Shown here: piece by piece, positions 9,698 through 18,766 of the stretch | Numbering within the stretch: position 1 is the first letter of the stretch | How the letters are laid out: every line of letters begins with the position of its first letter | Assembly: GCF_005434965.1 (NCBI RefSeq) | Contig: NZ_SKCI01000004.1 | Coordinates: 434,001 to 498,000, forward strand | Direction of reading: 5' to 3' | DNA length: 64,000 nt | Origin: Marimonas lutisalis | GTDB taxonomy: Bacteria > Pseudomonadota > Alphaproteobacteria > Rhodobacterales > Rhodobacteraceae | Notes under the pieces: model-generated | Told to the model about the DNA's origin: nothing | The model's input: only the letters and a program-made list of their open reading frames with translations | Databases searched by the model: none | Position numbers and translations under genes: made by a program

Positions 9698-10666
9698 TCA
9701 ATCCAGCCGATCCGCAAGCCAGTTCCAGAGAATGAAATGCGCGATTGCGCCCTTGCGCGCCGGCTTCAGGAACGGATGCCGCCCGGCAAAGGCATCGGCG
9801 ATCTCTTCGCGTGTAAACCACTGTGCCGTTTCGATTTCCGCCGGGTCGATCTCGATCTCCTCGCTCAGCGCCTCGCCCCGGCAGCCGAACATCAGCGAAC
9901 TTGGATAGGGCCATGGCTGCGACGCCAGGTATTCCACCGCACCCACCTCGATGCCGGTTTCCTCTGCGGTCTCCCGGCGCACCGCGGCCTCGATCGTCTC
10001 GCCCGGCTCGACGAACCCCGCAAGCAGCGAATACATGCCCTCGGGCCAGCCGTGGCTGCGGCCCATCAGCACCTTGTTGCCCCGCGTGATCAGCATGATC
10101 ACAACAGGATCGGTGCGGGGAAAATGCTGGGTCTTGCAGGATGGGCAACTGCGTTGCCAGCCTGCCATGATCATTTCACTTTCCTTCCCGCAGCGCGCAC
10201 AGAACCGATGGCTGCGATGCCAGCTCATGATCGCCTTCGCCGTCGCGGCCAGCTCGGCATCACGCGCCGAAATCCGGGTCATCACCCCGCGCAATTCGCA
10301 AAATGCGCTGTGTTCCGGCGCGGCGGGATGCACCTGCTCGGTCGGATCGAAAAAACCACCCATGGCATTCTCGTCCACCTCCACGGGCTGCCAGCGCGAA
10401 ATGTCATGGGCAAAGACCGCCGCCCCATCCCCAAGTCCCAGCAGAACCGGCGGCGCCGAGGCATCCTGCAACATCGGGTGATCCATCGGAACGCGCACGA
10501 CATGGTCGCGCCCCTCGCCCCCGAACAGCGGCTTGCTGCGCCATAACAGGATGGTCCGGCTCTCGGGCGCCTTCATTGCCGCGTCCAACGCCTCGGCATT
10601 TCCGCGCAGATGCGCCGCCCGGTCCAGCCCGGACCCCCCGAATGTCACCGTTTCCGCAAGACGCAT
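9698..10666 (-). CDS. nudC: NAD(+) diphosphatase / NADH pyrophosphatase (Nudix)
   Basis: A 322-residue NudC-type Nudix hydrolase that cleaves NAD(H) to NMN(H) and AMP and can remove NAD caps from RNA. Visible features are a four-Cys zinc ribbon (C156, C159, C174, C177), a full Nudix box starting GFVEPGETIEAAVRRE near 217 with the EETG end, and the NudC-specific SQPWPYPSSLM at 249-259. The start at 10666 is preceded by GGGAGAG at proper distance. Confidence 0.94.
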   Translation of the reverse strand: MRLAETVTFGGSGLDRAAHLRGNAEALDAAMKAPESRTILLWRSKPLFGGEGRDHVVRVPMDHPMLQDASAPPVLLGLGDGAAVFAHDISRWQPVEVDENAMGGFFDPTEQVHPAAPEHSAFCELRGVMTRISARDAELAATAKAIMSWHRSHRFCARCGKESEMIMAGWQRSCPSCKTQHFPRTDPVVIMLITRGNKVLMGRSHGWPEGMYSLLAGFVEPGETIEAAVRRETAEETGIEVGAVEYLASQPWPYPSSLMFGCRGEALSEEIEIDPAEIETAQWFTREEIADAFAGRHPFLKPARKGAIAHFILWNWLADRLD

Positions 10667-10868
10667 ACCACTCTCCCTCAATCGCGGTTTCGCACGTTTC
10701 CGCAAGTCAGGCAATTGCACATGTCTCGCGTGCAAGTTGCGCAAATATCACCCATTAAGTGTATGTGATCGCGTAATAAGATCTTTAAGTTGTGTCGCGT
10801 TCCGCGTTGACTTAAAATTTCGTGAAAATGAAATCGCGCTGCCACGCCTGCATGCCCTGCGGGCATAG

Positions 10869-12821
10869 GTGCGGGGCCGTTTTTGCGTTCTGTGTCCTCG
10901 GTTGCGGGAAGTTTCCGTATCGCACAATGGTGGCTCGTGTCTTTTGGCAGACAAATCTCAATTTGCCCGGTTGGATGTCAGGTTTCTGCACACCACCGAT
11001 CTGCATGGCGCCCTTGGCGAAACGGATGATACCGCCGGTCCCGGCAGGGACCGTCAGGGCCTGGTTCATTTGGCACCCTTTGTCCGCCATGCCCGTGCCA
11101 AAGCGCGAAACTGCATGCTTTTCGATACCGGCGACACTTTGCAGGGCACCTTGATCTGCGATCTTGTCGCGCGCGGCGACCTCGACATGCCGCCGCCGCA
11201 CCCGATCATCCGGGCGATGAACGCGCTCGGCTATGACGCCGCCGTCCCGGGCAATCACGATTTCGACTATGGCGCAGCCTTCTTCCTCGACAGTTTCCGC
11301 CATGCCCGGTTTCCGCTGACCTGCTGCAACCTTCTCAACAAGGGCGATGCCGCGCCACGCGAACGTTCTGCCCTGCCGTCACACCTGGTTCTGTCCCGAC
11401 GGTTCACCGATACCGCCGGTGTGCCGCACGATCTGCGGATCGGCGTGATCGGCTGCCTGCCACCTAAAACACTGGAATGGGATCACCACCTTTCGGTCTC
11501 CTACGACATCCCCGACATGGTCGACAGTGTGCGCCAGGAACTCACAACCCTACGCGCAAAGGGTTGCGATCTGACTGTCGTTCTGGCGCATTCCGGGCTC
11601 GACACGCCCGGCACGGACGGCCGCGAAAACGTGCTGCTCGCGCTGGCCCGCCTCGATGGAGTCGACGCGGTTTTCGGCGGCCACACGCACCAGGCGTTTC
11701 CCGGCCCCGCCGGCGCCGCCCTGCCCGATCTCGACGAAAAAAACGGTCTCTACCACGGCACCCCCATCGTCATGAGCGGCACCTCGGCCAGCCACCTGGG
11801 CGTTGTCGACTTGTCGCTTGCCGCCATGGACAAGGGCCGTTGGCAGGTCACCGCGCGATCCGCCCGGCTGCTACCTGTGCGCGACGGAAACCGCCCCGCG
11901 CTGCCGCCCGATCCCGAAATCGCCTCCATTTCCCGCGCCACCCATGATCGCGCGCAGGGCTTCATGAAGCAGAAGGTCGGCGAAACACGTCGTCCGCTGA
12001 CCAGTTTTTTCTCGCTCATGGCCAACGACAGCGTTCTGCAGCTCGTGGCGGATGCTCAGGCCGCTTATCTGCGCGATATCCGCCGCCGCGCAGGCCTGCC
12101 CGACCTGCCGATCCTGTCCGCAGCGGCGCCGTTTCAAACCGGGGCCGCCGGGCCGGATCACTATTGCCACGTCCCGACCGGGCCGCTGACACAGCACAGC
12201 CTTGCCGATCTCTACTGCTACCCGAATGCCTTTTGCGCCGTTCTGGCCGATGGCGCCGCGCTGCGTACCTGGCTCGAGCACAGCGCCAGCGTGTTCAACC
12301 GGGTCACACCCGGCTGTCCCGTCGTTCAGCCCCTGCTCGACGATGCCGTTCCCGGCTACAGCTTCGATGTCATCTCGGGGGTGACTTACCGGATCGACCT
12401 GTCGCAACCGGCGCGGTTCGATGCCACCAGCCGCCTGCAGAACCCAGAAGCGCGCCGGATCACCGATCTGCGCTGGAACGATGCCCCGGTGACGGACGAC
12501 ATGCGATTTCTCGTCGCCAGCAACAGCTTCCGCGCCCATGGCACAGGCTTTCGCCGCGATCATGGCTATGAAACGCCCCCCGCCATCGTGCTCGAAGCCG
12601 CCACCTGGAACCGCGATATCCTTCGCGACTACGTGCAACGCCACAGCCCGCTCGATATTGCGCCCCGCCCGATCTGGTCCTTTGCCCCGCTTGGTGGCGC
12701 CCGCGCGCTGATGCGCACCGCGCCGGCCGCCCGCGCGTATCTCGACGATCCCGCGCTGCCGCTTGTCGAAGATTTGGGCGACACGGAAGAGGGCTACATG
12801 CTGCTGCGCCTCACGCTATAG
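10869..12821 (+). CDS. 5'-nucleotidase / 2',3'-cyclic-nucleotide phosphodiesterase family (CpdB-like)
   Basis: A protein of about 615-650 residues with an N-terminal metallophosphatase domain (TTDLHGAL, GDTLQG, GNHDFDYG, GGHTHQ) and a C-terminal 5'-nucleotidase substrate domain. The family hydrolyses 2',3'-cyclic nucleotides and 3'-nucleotides. No export signal is visible. The start is unresolved: GTG 10869 is the longest reading, but residues before RFLHTTDLHG do not look conserved and none of GTG 10869, TTG 10944 or TTG 10971 has a good ribosome-binding site. The body of the gene is secure. Confidence 0.85.
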   Translation: MRGRFCVLCPRLREVSVSHNGGSCLLADKSQFARLDVRFLHTTDLHGALGETDDTAGPGRDRQGLVHLAPFVRHARAKARNCMLFDTGDTLQGTLICDLVARGDLDMPPPHPIIRAMNALGYDAAVPGNHDFDYGAAFFLDSFRHARFPLTCCNLLNKGDAAPRERSALPSHLVLSRRFTDTAGVPHDLRIGVIGCLPPKTLEWDHHLSVSYDIPDMVDSVRQELTTLRAKGCDLTVVLAHSGLDTPGTDGRENVLLALARLDGVDAVFGGHTHQAFPGPAGAALPDLDEKNGLYHGTPIVMSGTSASHLGVVDLSLAAMDKGRWQVTARSARLLPVRDGNRPALPPDPEIASISRATHDRAQGFMKQKVGETRRPLTSFFSLMANDSVLQLVADAQAAYLRDIRRRAGLPDLPILSAAAPFQTGAAGPDHYCHVPTGPLTQHSLADLYCYPNAFCAVLADGAALRTWLEHSASVFNRVTPGCPVVQPLLDDAVPGYSFDVISGVTYRIDLSQPARFDATSRLQNPEARRITDLRWNDAPVTDDMRFLVASNSFRAHGTGFRRDHGYETPPAIVLEAATWNRDILRDYVQRHSPLDIAPRPIWSFAPLGGARALMRTAPAARAYLDDPALPLVEDLGDTEEGYMLLRLTL

Positions 12822-12860
12822 GCCGCCTTGCGAATCCCGCCGCGCCGTCCTATATCCCGG

Positions 12861-12960
12861 ATCGAGAGGTTGGCGCGGGCAAGCGCCTCGCCAACCCGGT
12901 CAGGTCCGGAAGGAAGCAGCCGTAACGAGCCCCGCTTGGGTCGTTGTCCAGCCTCTCACC
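12861..12960 (+). ncRNA. ffs: Signal recognition particle RNA (small bacterial type)
   Basis: Contains the hallmark SRP apical segment GGTCAGGTCCGGAAGGAAGC followed by AGCCGTAACGAG. The 5' GAGAGGTTGG (from 12864) pairs with CCAGCCTCTC (to 12957), closing the long hairpin. The RNA binds Ffh for co-translational targeting of membrane proteins. It lies in the gap between the CpdB-like gene and the convergent PfkB kinase. Exact ends are approximate. A GC-rich inverted repeat (GCAGCCGCAATGCGGCTGC) near 12988-13006 may help end transcription but lacks a T-tract. Confidence 0.95.
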
Positions 12961-13022
12961 CGATTTTCCCGAAATCAAAAAGCACGTGCAGCCGCAATGC
13001 GGCTGCGCCGGGCGCGCGACGG

Positions 13023-14006
13023 TCAGACCAGTCCTGCCTCGCGGAAGAGCGCCATCACGTCCCGCTCGGGCCGCGCGCCGAAATGCGAAATCACTTCCGC
13101 CGCCGCAATGCATCCCATGCGGCCCGATACCTCCAGGCTCGCACCCGTGGCATATCCGTACAGGAACCCGGCGGCGAACTGATCGCCCGCGCCGGTGGCG
13201 TCCACCGGCACGATCTCGTCCACCGGCACCTCGACCAGTTCGTCTCCACGCACCAGCACCACGTCATGGCCCGACCGCGTGCACACCACCATGCCGGCAT
13301 CGGCCGCCGCCTGTTCCAGCGCGCTGCTCAGGTCCGTCTGGTAGAGCGATTCCCATTCATGGGAATTGCCGATCACGTAATCCAGCTCTTTCACAAGCTT
13401 GCGGAAATCATCCCGGTGCCGGTCCACGCAAAAGGGATCACTCAGCGCGATACCTGCCTTGCCGCCCCCCGCGCGGCAGGCCCGCGCCGCGGCCAGGAAA
13501 GCCTCTTTGCCCTTGTCCTTGTCGTAAAGATACCCCTCGAGGAACAGGAGCTCGGCCTGACCGGCCACCGCATCGTCCACGTCTTCGGGCCCCAGCTCGG
13601 CCGAGATGCCCAGGTAGGTGTTCATCGACCGTTCGCCATCGGGGCTGACAAAGATCATCGAGCGCGAGGTCGGCAGTTCACCCCCTGCCACCGGCGGGTT
13701 AACGAAATCGGTGCCGTCCTCGGCCATCTCAGCGGCATAGAACCTGCCCAGCGCGTCATCATGCACCCGACCGATGAACGCGGTCGAAAGCCCCAGGCTG
13801 CCAAGGCCGGCCAGCGTGTTGGCCACCGAGCCCCCCGGCGCCTGGGTTCGGTTCTGCATCTGCTCATAAAGGAACTCGCCGCGGTCCTGTTCGACCAGTT
13901 GCATGACGCCCTTGTCGATAGCCATGCGCGACAGGAACCCGTCGTCACACTGCGAAATCACGTCGACAATGGCGTTGCCGATGCCGACCACCTGGTATTT
14001 GCTCAC
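13023..14006 (-). CDS. PfkB-family carbohydrate/nucleoside kinase (adenosine kinase-like)
   Basis: A 327-residue ribokinase-superfamily kinase. The N-terminus VVGIGNAIVDVIS and the C-terminal VDATGAGDQFAAGFLYG, with the catalytic Asp of DTGAGD type, are both clear. Sequences of this type are often annotated as adenosine kinase in Rhodobacteraceae, though the sugar or nucleoside substrate is not fixed by sequence. The start is GTG at 14006, preceded by GAGGAGAAG and overlapping the nth stop as GTGA, so it is translationally coupled to nth. Confidence 0.88.
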   Translation of the reverse strand: MSKYQVVGIGNAIVDVISQCDDGFLSRMAIDKGVMQLVEQDRGEFLYEQMQNRTQAPGGSVANTLAGLGSLGLSTAFIGRVHDDALGRFYAAEMAEDGTDFVNPPVAGGELPTSRSMIFVSPDGERSMNTYLGISAELGPEDVDDAVAGQAELLFLEGYLYDKDKGKEAFLAAARACRAGGGKAGIALSDPFCVDRHRDDFRKLVKELDYVIGNSHEWESLYQTDLSSALEQAAADAGMVVCTRSGHDVVLVRGDELVEVPVDEIVPVDATGAGDQFAAGFLYGYATGASLEVSGRMGCIAAAEVISHFGARPERDVMALFREAGLV

Positions 14007-14647
14007 AGGGTCTTCTCCTCGAATTGGCACAGATCACGGATCAGGCAGGCCGCGCATTTCGGCTTGCGGGCAACGCAGGTATAGCGCCCGTGCAGGATCA
14101 GCCAGTGATGCGCATGCTGCTGAAAATCGACCGGAATATTGTCCTCGATGGCGCGCTCAACGGCCACCACGTCCTTGCCCGGGCAGATGCCGGTGCGGTT
14201 GCCGACGCGGAAAATATGGGTGTCCACCGCCTGCGCCGGATAATGCCACCACATGTTCAGCACCACGTTCGCCGTCTTGCGCCCCACCCCGGGCAACGCC
14301 TGCAGGGCCGCGCGGCTGTTGGGCACCTCGCCGCCGTATTCGTCGACCAGGATCTTGGCCATCTTGATCACGTTCTTGGCCTTGTTGCGGTAAAGCCCGA
14401 TCGTCTTGATATGCTCGATCAGCCCTTCTTCGCCCAGCGCCAGCATCTTCTCAGGGGTGTCCGCGATCTTGAACAACTCCCGCGTCGCCTTGTTCACCCC
14501 CGCATCGGTCGCCTGCGCACTCAGCGCAACCGCCACCACCAGCGTATAGACATTCACATGCTCCAGCTCGCCTTTCGGCTCGGGTTCCGAGGCATGAAAG
14601 CGTGAAAAAATCTCGCGGATCGTATGATAATCAAGTTGCCTGGCCAT
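14003..14647 (-). CDS. nth: Endonuclease III (DNA glycosylase/AP lyase)
   Basis: A 214-residue base-excision repair enzyme for oxidised pyrimidines. The helix-hairpin-helix reads LPGVGRKTA (118-126) with the catalytic Lys at 124, and the catalytic Asp is at 142 in VDTHIFRV. A C-terminal iron-sulfur loop has C191, C198, C201 and C207 in the C-x6-C-x2-C-x5-C pattern. The stop overlaps the downstream kinase start by 4 bases. Confidence 0.96.
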   Translation of the reverse strand: MARQLDYHTIREIFSRFHASEPEPKGELEHVNVYTLVVAVALSAQATDAGVNKATRELFKIADTPEKMLALGEEGLIEHIKTIGLYRNKAKNVIKMAKILVDEYGGEVPNSRAALQALPGVGRKTANVVLNMWWHYPAQAVDTHIFRVGNRTGICPGKDVVAVERAIEDNIPVDFQQHAHHWLILHGRYTCVARKPKCAACLIRDLCQFEEKTL

Positions 14648-14685
14648 GCCGCCTTATCCCTGCAAGTGTCCCGGAGAGCAAGCCA

Positions 14686-15573
14686 TCAGAACCTCGCCAG
14701 CGTCTCGCGCGTGAACCTGGCATAACCGTCCTCTTCATGCATCAGATGCGCCTTCATCAGGCGGTTCATCTCGGGCAGGCGAAAAAACGGCACCGCCGGG
14801 TGAACGTGATGTTCGGTATGATAGGGCATGTTCCACGCCAGGAACCGCACCACGGCGTTGGTATAGGTGGTGCGCGTATTGTCGAACATGTTGACCACCC
14901 GCGGACAGCGCCCATGTTCGGCCAGAAGGTAAAGCCGCAGGAAAGGCTGGCCCAGCAGCACCGGCAAAATCCAGACCCAGAACAGCAGCGGGATCACGAC
15001 AAGGCTCACCGCCGCTGCGGCGTAAACCGCCAACATGATCCGTGCCTCGCGCGCGATCCGCGGCAGCACCCTTGGCGGAAGATAGTCCGCCTTAGCCCGG
15101 TCCATTGCATTCACGATCAATTGCCGCGCCATCGCGCCCCAGTACGGCAGACCCGAGACATGCCACAGCCACGGCCCTAACGCGTCCAGCTTGCGGTCAT
15201 CCGGGCCCAGCTCAGGATCCTTCCCGGGGATATTCGTGTAGCGGTGATGCGCCAGGTGGAAATAGCGAAACCACTCGAACGGAAGCAGCAAAAGCACACC
15301 GCAAATGCGACCCACCCATTCGTTCAGCATTTCATTGGCAAACGGCGTCTTGTGCGTGGCTTCGTGCTCAAGGGTGAACAGGAAAACGATCAAAACCCCC
15401 TGTACCGGGATCAGCACCCACCACAACGGCCAGCCTGCTGCAATCCAGGCCCCAACAAGAATGATCAACCCGCCATGCGCCGCCAGATGCCGCAGGCCAG
15501 GGCCGTCGCTGCGGCGGGTCAGCGTCTTTGCCGTCTCGTCCGGCAGGGATTTCAGAAAGCTCCTGTGATCCAT
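14686..15573 (-). CDS. Membrane fatty acid desaturase
   Basis: A 295-residue integral-membrane di-iron desaturase. Three histidine boxes are visible: HEATH (70-74), HLAHH (106-110) and a C-terminal HTEHH. They are interspersed with hydrophobic segments at about 33-70, 90-100 and 165-205. The regioselectivity is unknown. Related proteins modify fatty acids, carotenoids or sphingoid lipids. The start at 15573 (MDHRSFL) is preferred over a longer in-frame reading because the upstream part is low-complexity. The ribosome-binding site is weak. It is divergent from the MGMT gene. Confidence 0.87.
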   Translation of the reverse strand: MDHRSFLKSLPDETAKTLTRRSDGPGLRHLAAHGGLIILVGAWIAAGWPLWWVLIPVQGVLIVFLFTLEHEATHKTPFANEMLNEWVGRICGVLLLLPFEWFRYFHLAHHRYTNIPGKDPELGPDDRKLDALGPWLWHVSGLPYWGAMARQLIVNAMDRAKADYLPPRVLPRIAREARIMLAVYAAAAVSLVVIPLLFWVWILPVLLGQPFLRLYLLAEHGRCPRVVNMFDNTRTTYTNAVVRFLAWNMPYHTEHHVHPAVPFFRLPEMNRLMKAHLMHEEDGYARFTRETLARF

Positions 15574-15681
15574 GTTCCGAACGAACCTGTTGCGACGCAC
15601 CCGGTCAACCGCCAATGCGCAAAATCCGGGTCGCACGGATCGCCAGCCGGCCCTATTGTCGCCCCAACCGGAGGACAACCG

Positions 15682-16524
15682 ATGAATGCCGAGCCGCAGA
15701 ACAGCTACCACTACCACGTCATGCGTCGCGCGCTCGATCTGATCGACGCGGCCGAGGCGCCGCTCTCACTCGAAGATCTGGCCGGGCAGATGGACATGAG
15801 CCCGGCGCATTTCCAGCGGCTCTTTTCCCAATGGGTCGGCGTCTCGCCCAAAAGGTACCAGCAATACCTGCAACTGGGTCAGGCCAAACGCATGCTGGCC
15901 GAAAACATGACAACGCTGCAGGTCTCGCACTCCCTCGGCCTGTCGGGTTCGGGCCGCCTGCACGACCTCTTCATCCGATGGGAGGCGATGAGCCCCGGCG
16001 AATTCGCGCGCCGTGGCGACGGGCTCGAGGTCTTCTGGGGCTGGTTCGACAGCCCCTTCGATCTCGCCCTCGTCATGGGCACGGCAAAAGGCATCTGCGG
16101 GCTGGCCTTTGCCGCCGAAACCGGAACCGAGGCAGCGATGCAGGACATGCTCTCGCGCTGGCCCAAGGCCACCTTCACCGAAGATCCGATGCGTCTGAAG
16201 CCGCTGGTCGATGCGGCCTTCGCTCAAAAGGGTGAAACCGCGCTGCACCTGATCGGCGCGCCCTTCCAGATCAAGGTCTGGGAGGCGCTCCTGCAAATCC
16301 CCAGCGGCGAAGTCACCACCTATTCCGAGATCGCCAATGCCATCGGAAGCCCCCGCGCGGTGCGCGCCGTCGGCACCGCCGTGGGGCGCAACCCGGTCAG
16401 CTGGCTCATCCCCTGCCACCGCGCCCTGCGCAAGTCCGGCGCGCTCGGCGGGTATCACTGGGGTCTGCCCGTGAAACGCGCCCTTCTGGCCTGGGAAGGC
16501 GCCCGCGCCGACGCCACCACGTAA
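15682..16524 (+). CDS. AraC-type HTH fused to methylated-DNA-protein cysteine methyltransferase (Ada-like)
   Basis: A 280-residue two-domain protein. An AraC-type HTH covers about 10-110. An O6-methylguanine-DNA methyltransferase domain follows, with the suicidal Cys at 245 in IPCHR and the upstream Y-x-E-I-A motif. It lacks the N-terminal zinc/Cys domain of E. coli Ada, so phosphotriester-triggered activation is not expected. It probably both repairs O6-alkylguanine and regulates transcription. GGAGGA lies 7 bases before the ATG. Confidence 0.92.
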   Translation: MNAEPQNSYHYHVMRRALDLIDAAEAPLSLEDLAGQMDMSPAHFQRLFSQWVGVSPKRYQQYLQLGQAKRMLAENMTTLQVSHSLGLSGSGRLHDLFIRWEAMSPGEFARRGDGLEVFWGWFDSPFDLALVMGTAKGICGLAFAAETGTEAAMQDMLSRWPKATFTEDPMRLKPLVDAAFAQKGETALHLIGAPFQIKVWEALLQIPSGEVTTYSEIANAIGSPRAVRAVGTAVGRNPVSWLIPCHRALRKSGALGGYHWGLPVKRALLAWEGARADATT

Positions 16525-16648
16525 ATACCGGCGAAAATGCGCGAAATGCCGCCGATTTCCCCTCGATCCGCGCTTGGGGGATCGGACCGGCTTGGCTATA
16601 TTCAGGGCTGAGCCGCGGGGGAAGCGGCACCACTACGAGGCAGACAGA

Positions 16649-17314
16649 ATGAAACGAGCAAACAAGATTGTCCTGGCGCTGGCCGCCGGGTCCCTTCTGA
16701 CAACCACCGCCTGCACCGATCCGGGCTATATCGGCGCAGATGATCCCGACCGCAACACCAAGCAGGGCGCGCTTCTGGGCGCGGGCGTGGGGGCCGCGAT
16801 CGGCGCAATCACGGCTGGCGGCAACAACCGCGCCAAGGGCGCGATGACCGGCGCCGTCATGGGCGCCGCCGCCGGCGTTATCGGCGGCTCGATCCTCGAC
16901 CGCCAGGAACGCGACCTGCGCAATGCCGTCGGCAATGACGTGGCGATCAACAACACTGGCGACCGCCTGATCGTGACCCTGCCGCAGGACATCCTCTTCG
17001 CCACCGACAGCGCAACGCTGCGCCCTGACCTGGTGCGCGATCTCCGCGCCGTCGCCGGCAACCTCAACGCCTATCCCAACTCCACCGTGCAGGTGCTTGG
17101 CCACACCGACAACGTGGGCGACGCCGGTTACAACCAGGATCTCTCCTACCGCCGCGCCGATGCGGTTTCGCAGGTGCTGATGTCCGAAGGCGTCGCGCCG
17201 GGCCGCGTCCAGTCCATCGGCCGGGGCGAGGATCAACCGATCGCCTCCAACCTCACGCCCGAGGGGCGCCAACAGAACCGCCGGGTGGAAATCGTGATCC
17301 TGCCCAGCGCCTGA
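16649..17314 (+). CDS. OmpA-family lipoprotein with glycine-zipper domain
   Basis: A 221-residue outer-membrane lipoprotein. The signal peptide ends LLTTTAC, with the lipidated Cys at 22. Next comes a Gly/Ala-rich glycine-zipper region (about 39-85, repeated GAxxGAxxG). The C-terminal OmpA-like peptidoglycan-binding domain has the standard TDSATLRPD, GHTDNVGD and NRRVEI motifs. It likely tethers the outer membrane to peptidoglycan. A strong terminator follows 20 bases after the stop, so the gene appears to be monocistronic. Confidence 0.93.
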   Translation: MKRANKIVLALAAGSLLTTTACTDPGYIGADDPDRNTKQGALLGAGVGAAIGAITAGGNNRAKGAMTGAVMGAAAGVIGGSILDRQERDLRNAVGNDVAINNTGDRLIVTLPQDILFATDSATLRPDLVRDLRAVAGNLNAYPNSTVQVLGHTDNVGDAGYNQDLSYRRADAVSQVLMSEGVAPGRVQSIGRGEDQPIASNLTPEGRQQNRRVEIVILPSA

Positions 17315-17333
17315 TCACATCCGCAATCCCTTC

Positions 17334-17367
17334 AAGGCCCCGTCGCTCCGGCGGGGCCTTTCATTTG
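17334..17367 (+). terminator. Rho-independent terminator after the OmpA-like gene
   Basis: AAGGCCCCG pairs with CGGGGCCTT across a 9-base loop, followed by TCATTTG. It sits 20 bases downstream of the OmpA-family lipoprotein stop codon. Confidence 0.75.
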
Positions 17368-17454
17368 CGCACAGTGCCCGTGCACATCCCTGCCTTGCCT
17401 CGCCATGCTCCGCCGCTTATCTCGGGTGAAACCCAACAGCGAGGGGCAAAAGAC

Positions 17455-18009
17455 ATGACCAAACCCGTTCTTCTCGGCATCTGCGGTGCATTGCGCACCG
17501 ATTCGACCAACCGCAAGCTCCTGCACGAGGCCGCCCGCCTTTTCGGCGATGCCGAGTATGTCGATGCCGACCTGAACCTGCCCCTCTACAATGGTGATGA
17601 TGAAGATGCCCACGGCATCCCCGCCGCGGTTCAGACGCTCTCCGACCAGATCGCGGCGGCCGATGCGGTCATCATCTCGACACCGGAATACAACAAGGGC
17701 CTGACCGGGGTGCTGAAAAACGGGCTCGATTGGATCAGCCGCACCAAGGGCAACCCCTGGAAAGGCAAACCCGTCGCCACCATGTCCGCCGCTGCCGGTC
17801 GTGCGGGCGGTGAACGCGCGCAGGTCATGCTGCGCACCTGCCTCACGCCGTTCCGCCCGAACCTTCTGCTGGGCCCGGAAATCGCCGTCCATGACAGCAC
17901 CAACCAGTTCGATGAAAACGGCCACCTGACGGGTGAGCTTTACGAGAAAAACCTCGGTATCCTGATGCGCGATCTGCGCGCCCAGCTTGTCGATTGGGAG
18001 CACGGCTGA
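17455..18009 (+). CDS. NADPH-dependent FMN reductase family protein
   Basis: A 184-residue flavodoxin-like protein of the SsuE/ChrR/ArsH group. The phosphate-binding loop region is GALRTDSTNRKLL, and STPEYNKGLTGVLKNGLDW is the flavin-binding signature. It probably reduces FMN, quinones or metals with NAD(P)H. The ATG at 17455 follows GAGGGGC. A GTAG-type hairpin follows its stop before the convergent winged-helix gene. Confidence 0.88.
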   Translation: MTKPVLLGICGALRTDSTNRKLLHEAARLFGDAEYVDADLNLPLYNGDDEDAHGIPAAVQTLSDQIAAADAVIISTPEYNKGLTGVLKNGLDWISRTKGNPWKGKPVATMSAAAGRAGGERAQVMLRTCLTPFRPNLLLGPEIAVHDSTNQFDENGHLTGELYEKNLGILMRDLRAQLVDWEHG

Positions 18010-18016
18010 ACCGGCC

Positions 18017-18048
18017 GTAGGGTGGGGTTTCACCCCACCCGCCCCTAC
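18017..18048. repeat. REP-like GTAG hairpin element between convergent genes (copy 1)
   Basis: GTAG followed by GGGTGGGGT-TTC-ACCCCACCC, a perfect 9-bp stem, and ending CCTAC. Read on the minus strand it also begins GTAG, and that TAG is the stop codon of the minus-strand gene at 18045. A GTAG tetranucleotide followed by a hairpin is the general form of bacterial REP elements. It resembles the hairpin at 52469-52490. Confidence 0.6.
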
Positions 18049-18764
18049 AAAACCCGGATCACGTCCTTGTCGATGGCCAGGAAATATCCCCGCCGCGCGA
18101 CGTTCTTGACCAAAAGCTCGCTGACCAGTTGGTTTCCCAGCGTATCGCGCAGCCGCTTCACTCGCGTAGCACCCGCCGCCTCGTCGCAATCGGCCTCCCT
18201 GCGCCCCGAAATCATCGCCTCGATCTGGGTGCCGGTCAGCAGGTCGTCATCCATCCGCGCCTCGGCCAGTATGCTCAGCGTCTCCATCGCCGCATCGGTC
18301 AGCTTGAAACCCAGGTTGTTAAGGTAAACTGTGTTTTCCTCGCGGCTGATCAACAGCGAATTCACCTGGATCCCGGCCCGTTCAATCTGCGCCATCCGCC
18401 GGTTCATCGCCACCAGCATCACCAGGAACACCAGCGCCGCGATCAGAAGCGCGGTGGCAAAGACCAGCAACACGAAAATCACCATCCGATAACTGGTCAG
18501 CGTTTCGGAAAACGCCGTGCCGGACAGCGCCAGGATCTCCAGCAACTTGATCTCGGCATCCGAGGTCAGCGCATCGTTCTCCACAAAGATCCGTTCCACC
18601 CGCGCGTTGAACGCGTTCGCATCGGGCAGCGACAGGAACAGGAACACCGCCGTTACGGCCAGGATCGCCACGATACCTATGACCCCGAACATCACCACGC
18701 GGCCACCCGTTCGGCGGGCGTCGGTCACGGCATTGGGCAAATCGTTAACGGCGTCCTCGGCCAT
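18045..18764 (-). CDS. Membrane protein with C-terminal winged-helix DNA-binding domain
   Basis: A 239-residue protein combining two membrane helices (about 22-44 and 92-118), an intervening extracytoplasmic segment of about 45 residues, and a C-terminal region (about 140-239). That region resembles an OmpR/PhoB-type winged helix (TDAAMETLSIL, ATRVKRLRDTLG, VARRGYFL). This inverts the usual ToxR order, in which the DNA-binding part is N-terminal. It could couple an envelope signal to transcription. The start at 18764 is preceded by AGGAAAGAG. It is 2 bp downstream of a small exported protein gene. Confidence 0.75.
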   Translation of the reverse strand: MAEDAVNDLPNAVTDARRTGGRVVMFGVIGIVAILAVTAVFLFLSLPDANAFNARVERIFVENDALTSDAEIKLLEILALSGTAFSETLTSYRMVIFVLLVFATALLIAALVFLVMLVAMNRRMAQIERAGIQVNSLLISREENTVYLNNLGFKLTDAAMETLSILAEARMDDDLLTGTQIEAMISGRREADCDEAAGATRVKRLRDTLGNQLVSELLVKNVARRGYFLAIDKDVIRVL

Positions 18765-18766
18765 GC

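Noticed and set aside
15574-15717. Extended N-terminus for the fatty acid desaturase up to 15717
   Set aside because: The extra 48 residues are Arg/Val-rich, lie in the divergent promoter region and lack a ribosome-binding site. The MDHRSFL start fits the family.
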